DNA of 64,000 nucleotides. Origin: Cristatella mucedo (lineage: Eukaryota; Bryozoa; Phylactolaemata; Cristatellidae). Each line of letters opens with the position of its first letter. Position 1 is the stretch's first letter. Location of the stretch: positions 2,561,501 to 2,625,500 of the forward strand of contig WPIO01000045.1 of the NCBI GenBank assembly GCA_009760855.2. The letters are read 5' to 3'. The translations under genes and the position numbers were made by a program. Under the pieces are notes generated by a model. The model was not told the DNA's origin and did no database searches. It worked only from the letters and a program-made list of their open reading frames with translations. Positions 23,100 through 33,115 of the stretch are shown here, in pieces.

Positions 23100-24760
23100 A
23101 ACATGACTACCTTTCCGATCACAGAAACTGGAACTGGGTCGTGGCAGACCAGCTGAACTCATATATCAAAACCTCACACCTTGCTAGTAAGTTATAGTCT
23201 GACTTCAAAGCTAATGACTCAACAGAGTCAGCATTGCTTAGGGCATACAAAGATCTACTTAGGAATGCAGACATTGGTAGAGTGTCTCTGCTTTTTTGAT
23301 CGATCTTTCAGCAGCTTTTTACACCATCGATTACAAAGTTCTTCTAGAGCACTTCTCATCACGCCTGGGCATCACTGGCACTGCTCTGCAGTGGTTCAGG
23401 TCCTATCTCAGTGGGAGACTGCAAAGTATTGACGTGAATTGACAATGGTCATCTGAGGTACCTCTGAAATATGAGGTACCTCTGGGCTCCTTGCTAGGTC
23501 CGGTTCTTTTCTCGGTTTATACTCTCCCTCTTGCTGATTTAATTGCCAAGCCTATTCTAGGCTTTCAATTCCATGCGGATGACACTCAGTTGCACCTTTG
23601 CTTTGATCCCTGCCAGCCTTCGAGCAACTAGAATTCTTTCAACTCACTTGCGGCATGTATTGATGACATCCGCACTCGGATGACATCAAGTTTTCTAAAA
23701 CTAAACGATGGTATAACTAACTTACTAGTAATGTGCTAACCCAGTGTGATTCTCAAACTGGAAAGGCTGACGCTCTAAATTGGTTCTGCCAGCATGTCTC
23801 CTGGTGAATCAGCTCGAAATCTAGGTGCCATATTCCAAAGCGACCTCTCCTTAGACAGCCATATCAGCTCCACATTCAAATCTGCCTATTTTCAGTATCA
23901 TAATATTTCTAACATGCAGTCTTGTTTATATAAGGAAACCACGTCTAAATTTGTCCGTGCATTCGTGATATTCCGTCTCGACTTCTGCAACTCACTGCTC
24001 TCTCTCCTACCAGCATGTGAGATCAGGCGATTGCAGCTGGTGCAAAACTCCTCTGCTAGGCTTGTCTGTCGTGAGCTTCACACTTGCCACATTACACCAC
24101 TTCTCGCCGACCTAAACTGGCTACCAGTCAAGCAACGGATTGACTGCAAGGTTTTTGTCGCTCACTTTTAGGTCACTTCGTTTTTTGGCTCAAGCCTATC
24201 TCTCAGATCTCCTCCCTCATAATTGCCAAATATTGTGTCACTAACTGTGAAACTACCAGTGTCACCCCTGCAAGCCGAACCTACATGTGTTCAGCCTTTT
24301 ATAACTTACGAAGATGGTTTGAAGTCAAGAGGCGAACACCGAGGAAAACTTCAACGACGTAAATATTTAAATGAAACAATCATCCCTGAAGCATCAGAAT
24401 GGGTGGTACTTTAGTGGGTAATAATTGTTCTTATTATACCAATTAATTACAGACTTCCTCGTCACGATGAATACGCCAAGCCAAACCTCGGATTTAATTT
24501 ACATGTAGATGATCCCGGTTGGTTAATGCTCCTTGATGTCTCCCCGGTGGCCTGGATGTGAATTTTGTAAATATTCCATCTTGATATGACTTTCATATGT
24601 ATTGCAAAATATTTCATTTTTGATATTACATGCCATCCCTAACCGTGCTATTCTTGTTGCATAGTGAGCATGCTCCTACTAACCATTCGATCATGTTTTC
24701 ATTGCTGAAAAGACATTGAGTTTGCTGAAAGTGCTTTATTAAGTGCTTTATTATTTTTTA
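23100..24760 (+). mobile_element. Family B LINE with internal replacement
   Basis: The RT region runs from about 23100 (the segment before LGHTKIYLGM) through AAFDTID-like codons near 23300, the palm (FHADDTQLHLCFDP-like at about 23570-23610, frameshifted) and the C-terminal region (frame 23794-24171: SARNLGAIFQSDLSLDSHIS, then RLDFCNSLLSLLP). At about 24265-24605 the expected C-terminal and UTR sequence is replaced by about 340 bases of unrelated DNA. The family tail then resumes (CCTAACCGTGCTATT.TTGTTGC, AGACATTGAGTTTGCTG, AAGTGCTTTATTA). Stops and frameshifts are frequent. Confidence 0.75.
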
Positions 24761-26629
24761 TTGATAATGCTTTCTTATTCTGTGTGTGCCTATTCGGTGT
24801 GCGACACAGAAATGAAAAATCTAAAACTAAAATATGCTAAGCTGGGCCATTGCAATATTGGCAGAAAATCCAGTATGCAAGGTTCAAAGTCACTTTATAA
24901 AAGACGACATCTAGAGGCTAATATTAGCTTCATGACACTACTTTTGATAATTTTAGTATTTCGGGTTGTTAAGAACCAATGCTATTAAAAAGCCAACGTA
25001 ACACACAATTATGATTTGATGGGTGAAGAGAATATTGAAGTTCTTTTTATTTTCATCTGATATTAGGCTTTTAAAGAATGAAAGTGGTTTATAATTGTTA
25101 ATTTTGCTTTGCTTGTTAAGTTTATAAAAAGCTTTGATCTTTCTTCTACTACAGAGATTTAAAGTTCCTAGAAATAAATTATATTATATTATAGGGCTAT
25201 TAAAAATATATTTATGTTATTTTCTGCACTACGATGCAATATATATTTTTTTAATTTTGAGGAAATAAATTAGTGGACATCAAAAAAGAATGATGTATAT
25301 TGAATAATGAAAAATGGAAACTTTTCCGACTGTCATTTAAGTTCATTTTCCTAAAGCTTTCACTAATCAGACAACTTTCAGTTGGCGAATGACATGAATT
25401 TTGAAAGGCACTGAATTTTTAAAAGCAAAAAACGCATGCTCAGGCACTGACAGATCCTACTACTGTGTGGCAGCGACTGACAAGTTGAAATAAATAGACA
25501 GGTGGCAAGCAATTATGTAACTGGCTAGATTTCAGATGGTGCTATTGAGTACCCTTGCTAGAGATCTATATTCTGGCTAAAGGCAGAATCGAATTCTACA
25601 TCTCCAGTAACTTACTTGTAAGCTGGAAGCAATCTAAGCATCTGCAAGCCTACACACTAAGTTAATACATAATAAAGCCGTCTGCACTTTATCATCAAAC
25701 TCAAGTTATCAAATCGTCAAAGAAAAACTACCATATTTATTGTTTACCACTAATGCTCTTAATTATGGTTCGTATTACTATACTTTTGAAGCAATGACGT
25801 TTTCAAACTGACGTTTTTTACGGAATGACAAGTGTCATTGTGATTAATACGGATGGTGTCTGTGGTGTCTGGTGTCCACAAATTATACAAATATAACTCT
25901 TGGATTATTTTGCCGGTGCAGAAACTTAGTAATTAGTAGCAGTGAATGTTTACTTACACTATATTTTAATGACAACGGCCAAAAGGAACTATTAACTCTC
26001 AGCAGGCTACGCAGGAACTACTCAATCGTACATCTGACACGATCAGGTAAAGGGAATAAACAAGTTAGCATTTTCTTCGCAAACTGAACACGAAAATTAT
26101 TAGTTCTGATTACTAAAAGCTGAAGCAAAAACAAAAAAATGGGTTTAATTTTACTTGTTCTAAGTTACCATGCACAGCAATATTCATGACCTTCATCTAT
26201 CAAATAAAACAATTGCTACCACTGTACCCATCGATCCTTCTGCAATCACTGTCCTAAAATGATTTTCCTCACTTTTTATAGAATAACTATATTAGAGTCT
26301 TGACAGGGCAAACGGCAGTGCAGTTTTTAGTTAGGCTACTTAAATGTCAAACAAAACAATTTGTATGCTAAAGCTAACTTGATAGTACAATTCGAAAGGA
26401 ACCTGCAGTAGGATTTACTATGTAAGCTTAAGGTTTATCATAGTAAATGTATGTGTTTACACGCATCCTGATTTAAGTAAGAAAATCGAAGTAGAAGTAA
26501 GAGTTTAAAGATATCAAATTGCGATCCTCTTGGTACCTTCTGATAGGTAAATGTTCGGAATTGTGTTGATTTTTTGGGTAGACTCATTGAAACTGGACAA
26601 CTACCTTATGTCAAGTCTAAAAGAATTAC
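24761..26629. other. AT-rich stretch without recognisable gene
   Basis: A short frame at 25872-26087 (+) has an acceptor-like TTTTGCCGGTGCAG upstream and a donor-like CAG|GTAAAG near 26046. I recognise no product, so I do not call an exon. Confidence 0.35.
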
Positions 26630-26703
26630 CTCTTTTCAAGATGTTCCACCATTAGAGAACCTACAGGAAATAGGTATGTTGTGGGATTTTCAAAATGATG
26701 AGC
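26630..26703 (-). CDS. Candidate exon: receptor phosphatase-like juxtamembrane segment
   Basis: On the minus strand a pyrimidine-rich stretch ending in CATCAACAG precedes 24 codons plus two bases, and AAGAG|GTAATT follows, so both borders are plausible. The peptide contains HHFENPTTY and SLMVEHLEKR. Invertebrate receptor-type tyrosine phosphatases with FTP and EGF-like ectodomains commonly have an ENP..Y and a P(I/V)xVxxLxxHI stretch just before the phosphatase domain, and the two features are spaced similarly here. Phases are 0 at the start and 2 at the end, so it is not directly spliceable to the phase-1 exons upstream. No phosphatase exon was found at lower coordinates, which keeps this tentative. 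Confidence 0.3.
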
Positions 26704-26867
26704 CTGTTGATGTAAGCAGATGGTTATATCAATATAGATTAAGATTTTTTTAACTTTTGAGTTATTTAATTTCACAATATTCAAATTCCCAATGTTATAT
26801 AGAATTATTGTAATAATATTTGTTATTATTCCATCATGATTATTAACTGAATTCAAAGAATTACTTG

Positions 26868-26970
26868 TATCGTAAGCGAAAAGCCTTAATGGCTATCACC
26901 ACCACTTGCAGCAAGCAGTACACGATCTCCTAGTGTGCGACTAGAACCTACGAAATTGGTCGTGCAGTGC
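26868..26970 (-). mobile_element. tRNA-derived SINE, copy 2 (fragment)
   Basis: The plus-strand string GCCTTAATGGCTATCACCAC followed by CACTTGCAGC matches the body of SINE copy 1 (GCCTTTATGGCTATCACCAC at about 329-350). Divergence increases towards the tRNA head, where GACTAGAACCTACGAAATTG replaces the box B region. It is truncated and decayed. Confidence 0.6.
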
Positions 26971-27154
26971 AAGCACATTTTCACTCTAGCCAAGATCAAG
27001 CATAAAATTCACTCCTTCCATTATGTCCAGCTTCACCACTGCAAGGATCTGTTGCTTAAATTCGCAATTAATATTACAAAGATGTCATCGGCCAAAGTGC
27101 TCTTTATAGCGACATATACAAGGCAGTACTCACTCAGCAACTCTTAAAACAGCA

Positions 27155-27950
27155 TTAGACCAGGACATCTTGAGCCACTTTCACCCAGTCTCCCTTCGAC
27201 CATCTTTATCAAAGACAGTGTACCGAGTCATGTCAAACCAGCTACATTCATATATTGACACCTCAAGCCTAGCTTTTAAGTTGCAGTCCGGTGTTTGAGC
27301 TAATCACATTGCAGGGTTAGCATCGTTTCGTTCGTTTGACCCCCTAATCAGGAAAGCTTACTTAGGCAGAGTATTGTACTTCTTCAATCCACCTTTCGGC
27401 CGCTTTTGGTATGATAGATCACCAAGTCCTTTAGTGACGCCTCTTATTTGCTGCTGGTATCAATTGCACACCATGACAATGGTTCAGGTCATATCTCAGC
27501 GATGAATTAAAAAGCATTTTTGTGAATTCACTAATCACTGAAGTATCGTTTACCTCAAGACTCTGAGCTTGACCAGATTTTTTCCTTTGCACTATCTTTC
27601 TTGCCAATAAGATTTCCTGATATAAAGGAGGCATTCCTACTTAGGCAGATGAAACTCGGTCGAAACATTCATTTATATACTCCTAGCCCTCCAGTTTGCC
27701 AAATTGCCTGCTCCTTCGCTGCATGTTTTAAGCAAATCCCGAGATGGAAAGCAGCAAAACTATTTTGACATGATAACCCTTTACATGCCACTTATCACAA
27801 TGTTTTGTTTGTTAAAATTGAGTAAGCTACAATTAACCATGCCATTATGCTTCTCTTATAGCAATTGTAAAGTGCCTACAATTCAATACATTTCGTTGAA
27901 GGTGAAATAGAAAACGTATTGCTTTATTATTATATTGACTCTGTCTGACT
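27155..27950 (+). mobile_element. Family B LINE, internally deleted
   Basis: The beginning matches the RT N-terminal region shared with the copies at 23.1 and 55.8 kb (CTACATTCATATATTGACAC, then CAGTCCGGTG). It reaches the palm near 27500 and then jumps to a degraded 3' UTR and tail (AACCATGCCATT, AAAGTGCCTACAATTC, then TTTATTATTATATT). The RT C-terminal half is missing. It has no intact frame. Confidence 0.65.
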
Positions 27951-28335
27951 CAATAGTATTTATTTTTTATTAAAGTGTTAGCACAACTTTTTAAGGACAT
28001 GATTTGCTGACATCCCTAATATTTCTTACATTTTCCTTGTGATTCTATCTAAGTATGTAACTTATCTTTTGAGGATCCACAGTGATATGGTTAAGGTACA
28101 ATTAATGGTTTCAATGCATAAACAAAATAAATAAGTATGTTTTCGGAAATGACGTACTGAAACAAGTAACCTACAAATTTAACCATGTATTGGTGGAGTT
28201 CGGCACTTTTGTTAACAAGCATCAAACTAAATACACTCACGCTTTGAAACTCTCGCAATAAAATTTATTAAAACATACCATGGATACACAGCTAGCTGAT
28301 TTAATAAAATAGAAGCAATTTATTTTTTGGCTTAC

Positions 28336-28440
28336 CACTAATTTTAGCTGAACCATTTTCATTATTTCCTCTCGTTCTTCCTGCATCTTCTACACCGATG
28401 GTAGTAGCGACTGGCAGCTCCATCACATCATGTCCGGTGG
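28336..28440 (-). CDS. Candidate phase-1 exon, hydrophilic segment
   Basis: On the minus strand the acceptor GCTTTATTTACTTCAG is followed by 105 nt that stay open and end AATTAGTG|GTAAGC. With two bases before the first full codon and one after the last, the exon is phase 1-1, like the FTP and EGF exons upstream, and would splice to them in frame. The peptide is hydrophilic (ELPVATTIGVEDAGR, NNENGSAKIS) with no known domain. It could be a linker or a cytoplasmic segment of the same protein. Support is the splice borders and phase only. Confidence 0.35.
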
Positions 28441-29288
28441 CTGAAGTAAATAAAGCTGCTTTGCTGAGAATACCTCTTAAATATCTATTGTTTTTATGGG
28501 ATATAGTTATCAAAAAGTGCTACCGTATGCTTGTTTAACGTTGGAACCTGCTGATTTTGGTAATTTACTTAAATGTCTACGTCTGTAATTCGACGAAGCC
28601 ACAAACACTGATTGGGTGTTACGGAGGAGAGCCTTTAATAGTGCACTCACTGTCTAAGCAGCCTTTGGTATGTATTCTGTTGACAACTGACTTCAATTGA
28701 CGCAACAGAGAGAAAGTGGGAAGCATATTAGAGTCAGGAGAGCAGTTGAGCTAGTGATTATCATGGGAATAGCAGCTCAGAAATGCTAAAAAGGATAAGC
28801 CATAGTCGGCAATATGCGATTAGCTGTCGTGTCATAAGATTAGTAGAAGTGAGCTCCTGAATGTAGGACCTGCAGAGCTAAAGTTTCTATCGCCAAGGGT
28901 CAATAAGTGGTAGAATGGAACAGGTAACTTATTGTCAGTACAGGACCTGAGGGCACGAATTGGTGGAAACTGGTGCTGCAGGTGAGCTAGTTATGGAGGA
29001 GCTAGGCCCTGGTGGCCATGTGGGTCACCATAAAAACTCTGCTCTGTCCTCTGTGTGCCTTGATCATCCGGCAGCCATCAAAGCTCTTTGAAAAAAATTA
29101 GACACGCGTTCGAACCTATGGGACTTGAAAACTTGCCTTTCAGACATATTCATAGCCAGCTGCAGAGGCATAGCTTCTTTCTTTGGTAGCTCTGCCATAA
29201 GGGAACTACAATAATCAAGCCAAGACAAAACAAACGAGCAAGTTAAACTTCTTGAAAGGCACTGTGGAAGACAGGTCCTAGTCTTTGA

Positions 29289-29385
29289 TAGGGATAATAA
29301 TAATAATAATAATAATAAAGCACTTGATAAAACGCCCTCGGAGAACTCAATCTCTTTCTAGGCTCTTTACATTTCCTGCAAAGGG
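29289..29385 (-). mobile_element. Family B tail-only insertion (about 97 bp) inside family A
   Basis: An ATAATAATAATAATAATAAT run, then AAGCACTTGATAAAACGCCC, the AATCTCTTTCTAGGC core and a short segment ending GCAAAGGG. It interrupts family A at GTCTTTGATA..GATCGGACGG, which is contiguous at about 12258-12275. Only the last 70 or so bases of family B plus its ATT repeat are present. Confidence 0.85.
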
Positions 29386-29596
29386 ATCGGACGGGATGGC
29401 AGGCTGTAGCAGCAATCTTCTGAATAGAGCTTTTAGAATTGAGGCAGCTGTCGAAAACGTCACCTAAATTTCGAGCCCGTGGTGACAGTCGCACGACAGC
29501 ATCAGCTATACAAGAGCTAAGCCTTTTAATCCAGCCACAGGCTTAGGTTAACCTATGAGTAGCAGTTTGGTGTGACCATCATTTGGTTTCAAAAAG

Positions 29597-30955
29597 CTTA
29601 CGGCCATCCAAAGTTCTGCTTGAGCACGTCTCATCTCGCATGGGCTTCACAGGCACTGGTCTGCAATTGTTCAGATCCTATCTCAGTGGCAGACTCCAGA
29701 GTATTGACGTGAATGGACGAAGATCATTATAGATACCTCTGAAATATGGGGTAGCTCAGGGCTCCGAGCTAGGCCCTGTTTTTTTCACGGTTTATACTCT
29801 CCCTCTTGCTGATGTGATTGACAGGCACAATCTAGGCTTTCACTTCAATGCGAATGACACTGAGTTGTACCTTTGCTTTGATCCTTCCCAGCCTTCAAGC
29901 ACCTCGAATTCTCTCAACTCGAATGCAGGATGTATTGATGACATCCGAACATGGATGGCAGCAAATTTTGTAAAACAAAACGATGATAAAAAAACTAACT
30001 TTCTAGATGCATGCAATCCCAGTGCGGTTCAGAAATTGGAAAGGCTGACACTCAAAATTGGCTCTGACAGCATATCTCCTATTGAATCAGCTCGAAATCT
30101 AGGCGTTACGTTCTAAATTGACCTCTGGTTAGACGACCAAATCAGCTTCACAGTCAAGTCTGCCTACTATCGGCTACATAACATTGCTAAAATTTGTGCT
30201 TGTTTAGATAAAGATACCACGTCTAAGTTAGTCCATACATTTGTGACGTCCCTCTAGACCCCTGCAACTCATTGCTTGCTAGCCTACCGGCATGTGCAAT
30301 CAGGCGACTACAGATGGTGCACAACTCTGCAGCTAAGCTTGTCTGTGGTGAGCATAGCAGTTGCCACACCACACCACTTCTCGCCGACCTGAACTGGCTA
30401 CCAGTCAAGGAAAGGGTCGACTTCAAGGTTTTGTCTCTCACATTTAGGTCACTTCATTATTTGGCTCCAGCCTATCCCTCAGATCTACTCCCCCTCCAGG
30501 CCAAGCATCGTACCACCTGCTTTTCGAAATCCAACAGTTTACCAATAGCTCTTACAAACCACGAATCCTTTAAAGCCATCTATCCATTGAAGCCATAATC
30601 CATTTACTTCGTATGCTCCCAACGCCTGGAACTCCCTCCCGACTTGCGTCAGAACAACAACTGACTTGACCGCATTTAAGAATAACTAAAAACACACCTA
30701 TTTAGGGCAGCATTTAGCGGATCCCTGTGATTCGTCCTTCATGTGCTTATGAGTGCTTACTCTGCGCATGCTGCCACTAACCACATTTGCATGCTGACCC
30801 TGTGCATGTCACCCATAATCATGTTATTCATGTTTAGAAAGCATGATATTACTCACGATTCAATCTTGCTTCGCTTTGCAGTAAATATGAAGCGATTAGA
30901 AAGAGATTCTAGAGTTCTCTCAGGGCGCTTTATCTAGTGTGTTTTTATTATCCAG
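29597..30955 (+). mobile_element. Family B LINE, RT to tail, nested in family A
   Basis: It begins in the RT palm, with the GLQLFRSYLSGRLQ-like segment near 29660, and continues through the [17 protein letters not shown] catalytic region (29814-30116; YADD appears as NAND). It then has the C-terminal region (30272-30598, ACAIRRLQMVHNSAAKLVCG) and the tail AAGCGATTAGAAAGAGATTC..GGGCGCTTTATC at about 30888-30935, with a shortened ATT repeat. The altered catalytic motif and several stops make it inactive. Confidence 0.85.
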
Positions 30956-30989
30956 GTTATAATAACGGCAATGGAAGCATTCAGTTTAT

Positions 30990-31266
30990 AATATAAATAA
31001 TATTAATGCACTTGATAAAGCGCCCTCAGAGAACTTAATCTCTGTCTAGGCGCTTTACATTTGCTGCAAAGGGAAATGCAATAGAACGGTGAGTAAAATC
31101 ATGCTTGATAAACCAACAAAATGAATAACATGGTTAGGGGTGAGATGCACAGGGTCAGCATGCAAATGTGGTTAGTGGCAGCATGCACAGTGTCAGCATG
31201 CATAACCACATAAAGGTCGAATCACAGGGACCCACTAAATGCTGTCCTAAATAGGTGTGTTTTTAA
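30990..31266 (-). mobile_element. Family B LINE, 3' UTR copy nested in family A
   Basis: Minus orientation: AATATTAATGCACTTGATAA, GCGCCCTCAGAGAACTTAAT, GTCTAGGCGCTTTACATTTG, then the UTR with CATGGTTAGGGGTGA and the repeated CAGGGTCAGCATGC and AGTGTCAGCATGC motifs, to about 31266. It faces the plus-strand copy at 29597-30955, tail to tail across a roughly 35-base remnant of family A. Confidence 0.85.
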
Positions 31267-32734
31267 GTTCTGATCAGTAGCTGCATCTGATTATTACGGT
31301 TTGAATGACAAATACAGCTGAGAATCGTGAGCATAAAGTGGTATCCTATTCCATGGGCCTTAATCACATTTCGCAGGGGTTGAGTATACATGCAGAACAG
31401 CAATGGACCAAGGACGGACCCGTGAGGGACTCCACAGGTGGCCTGCCTCGTGTGTAAGACCCGATCCCACACGACACGGATTGAACAAGATCAGACAAGT
31501 ATGGTTATAACCAGGCTTCGCCACGCCTACCATATCGATAGTCGTTCTCAATCATTCAATTGGAACAACCTGATCACTGGTGCCGAAGGCGGCTGATAGA
31601 CTTAGCAGAGCTTCGGCAGTGACATTGTGGTCGTCGTAACCAAGTTGAGTGTCAAGATTAACACGGAAGAGAGCAGTTTCAGTGCAGTGCTGCCTCTTGA
31701 ACACAGATCGCAATGTTTTTGATATTTCTTTCTTTCAATATTTGCAACCAGTGGCTTAGTGACAGTTTTATTAAGAATCTTTGACTAGTTAGGAAGGCGT
31801 TAAACTGGGCGATAGTTTGTGAGAAGCTCTGTATGTAGTCACTGCGGTTTTTAAGTACCTATCAAACAATTCCAGAGTTAAGGACTTTAGTACAACTCAT
31901 TTTTCCCACGAAGCATTAAAAATCTTGTTTATGGATGGGCTAAGTTGGTCTACCATAGAAGACCACATATATGATAGTATAGGGCCTGCAGGAGACTTTA
32001 CTAGGCGTTATAAAAATAGCCATATCGTATGCAAACACTTCGGAAAACCTTTTAACACAGGTCACAGGTGGTGATTTCAGAATCGCTTTATTCGGAGGAG
32101 CTTTACGGAGGCACACATCTGCACGATTTTGTTTGTGAAGAAGGCTGTAAAAGTTTCGGCTGAGCTGTAAATAGCTCTGGGGTCAGAGCTCCCTGCACCT
32201 GTCAGTAAATCTTTTACTCTCATGCGAATCTGTTTTGGGTCGGACGGGGGAATTCAATTTTTGAGTAAAAACAGAAGCCCTTGATTTTCTAAGCTTCTTG
32301 TGTTAAGTTGAAGGTAGTCTTTGAAATTTACCAGATCTCCATCGGACAGCGGTTTCTTAAAAGTACGTTTAAGCTTGTGCTTAACACGGCCGATCTTTTG
32401 AAGTTTGTATTCATAAAATTGAAAGAAATCTATACGACTCTGTACACGGATATAATGCACTTGAGCATTTTGTTAAGAGCACTCCTGAGTTTCACATTGA
32501 CTGCATTAGGAGGGTAAGGAGGCTGTCGGTTGAGTCGGAGTGCAGATCAAGAAGACCTGCATCACAAGCAGATTTAAAAAAATGTGTGAATTTCAATTGT
32601 TTTTAAGTTGAGTCACTGGACCCGTTTGGCAAAACACTGTACATAAAATGGAGCAGGAACAGTAGACACGACCAAACAATGATTCAAGGTGCAAGTAGTG
32701 GTTGAATGCAGACAGACAGTCGTGGAAAATGAGT

Positions 32735-32936
32735 GCCTAGAGTTTGCAGTGGCCTAGAGTTCTATGGCCTGAGATATAATGACACAATAGGTAAGGAGGT
32801 TTCTTTTTACGACTTCGGTATCGAGATCGAGAGCTCGTATCCTGCAGTGGGCGATCTTTTTTTGCTGCAGCAAGCTGTTTTGATAGCAATGAGTGCCCTT
32901 CAGTTGATATGCAAAAGAGGTTGCTAAATCAGCTAG
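32735..32936 (+). mobile_element. tRNA-derived SINE, copy 3 (first of a tandem pair)
   Basis: The head-like region GACACAATAGGTAAGGAGG corresponds to box A. Box B is decayed (GAGCTCGTATCCTGCAGTGG), and the body ends GATATGCAAAAGAGGTTGC, TAAATCAGCTAG. The 3' body is shared with the adjacent copy 4 and with copy 1 in reverse. Confidence 0.65.
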
Positions 32937-32938
32937 TA

Positions 32939-33115
32939 TTTTGGCGAGCCGGTATGGCTGGATAGATGAGGTGGTTGAATTCCGCGACCTAGATCAAGAT
33001 GTGATGGGTTTAAATCCAGTCGTGGGCGATCCTGTAACGACACTAAAAGCTATGATGATAACCCTAAATGCTGTTGTGTCCCTATACAAAAGAGGTTGTT
33101 AAATCAGCAAGTGAC
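32939..33115 (+). mobile_element. tRNA-derived SINE, copy 4 (second of a tandem pair)
   Basis: It starts GGCGAGCCGGTATGGCTGG (compare GGTGAGCCGTGATGGC of copy 1), has a box B-like GGGTTTAAATCC and GTGGGCGATCC, and ends ACAAAAGAGGTTGTTAAATC. It directly follows copy 3 in the same orientation, giving a head-to-tail dimer. Confidence 0.7.

Larger units (their letters stand above)
28600..32690 (-). mobile_element. Family A LINE broken into pieces by three family B insertions
   Basis: Three segments align collinearly with the near-complete element at 11.5-15 kb: 28600-29596 (3' UTR and C-terminal RT), about 30956-30989 (GGCAATGGAAGCATTCAG, a roughly 35-base piece) and 31267-32690 (RT palm back to the endonuclease). 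Their order and orientation are conserved, so they are one element interrupted by family B sequences at 29289-29385, 29597-30955 and 30990-31266. Recognisable motifs include GVPHGSVLGPLLFCMYTQPL in the 31.3-31.5 kb part. All frames are broken. Confidence 0.8.
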
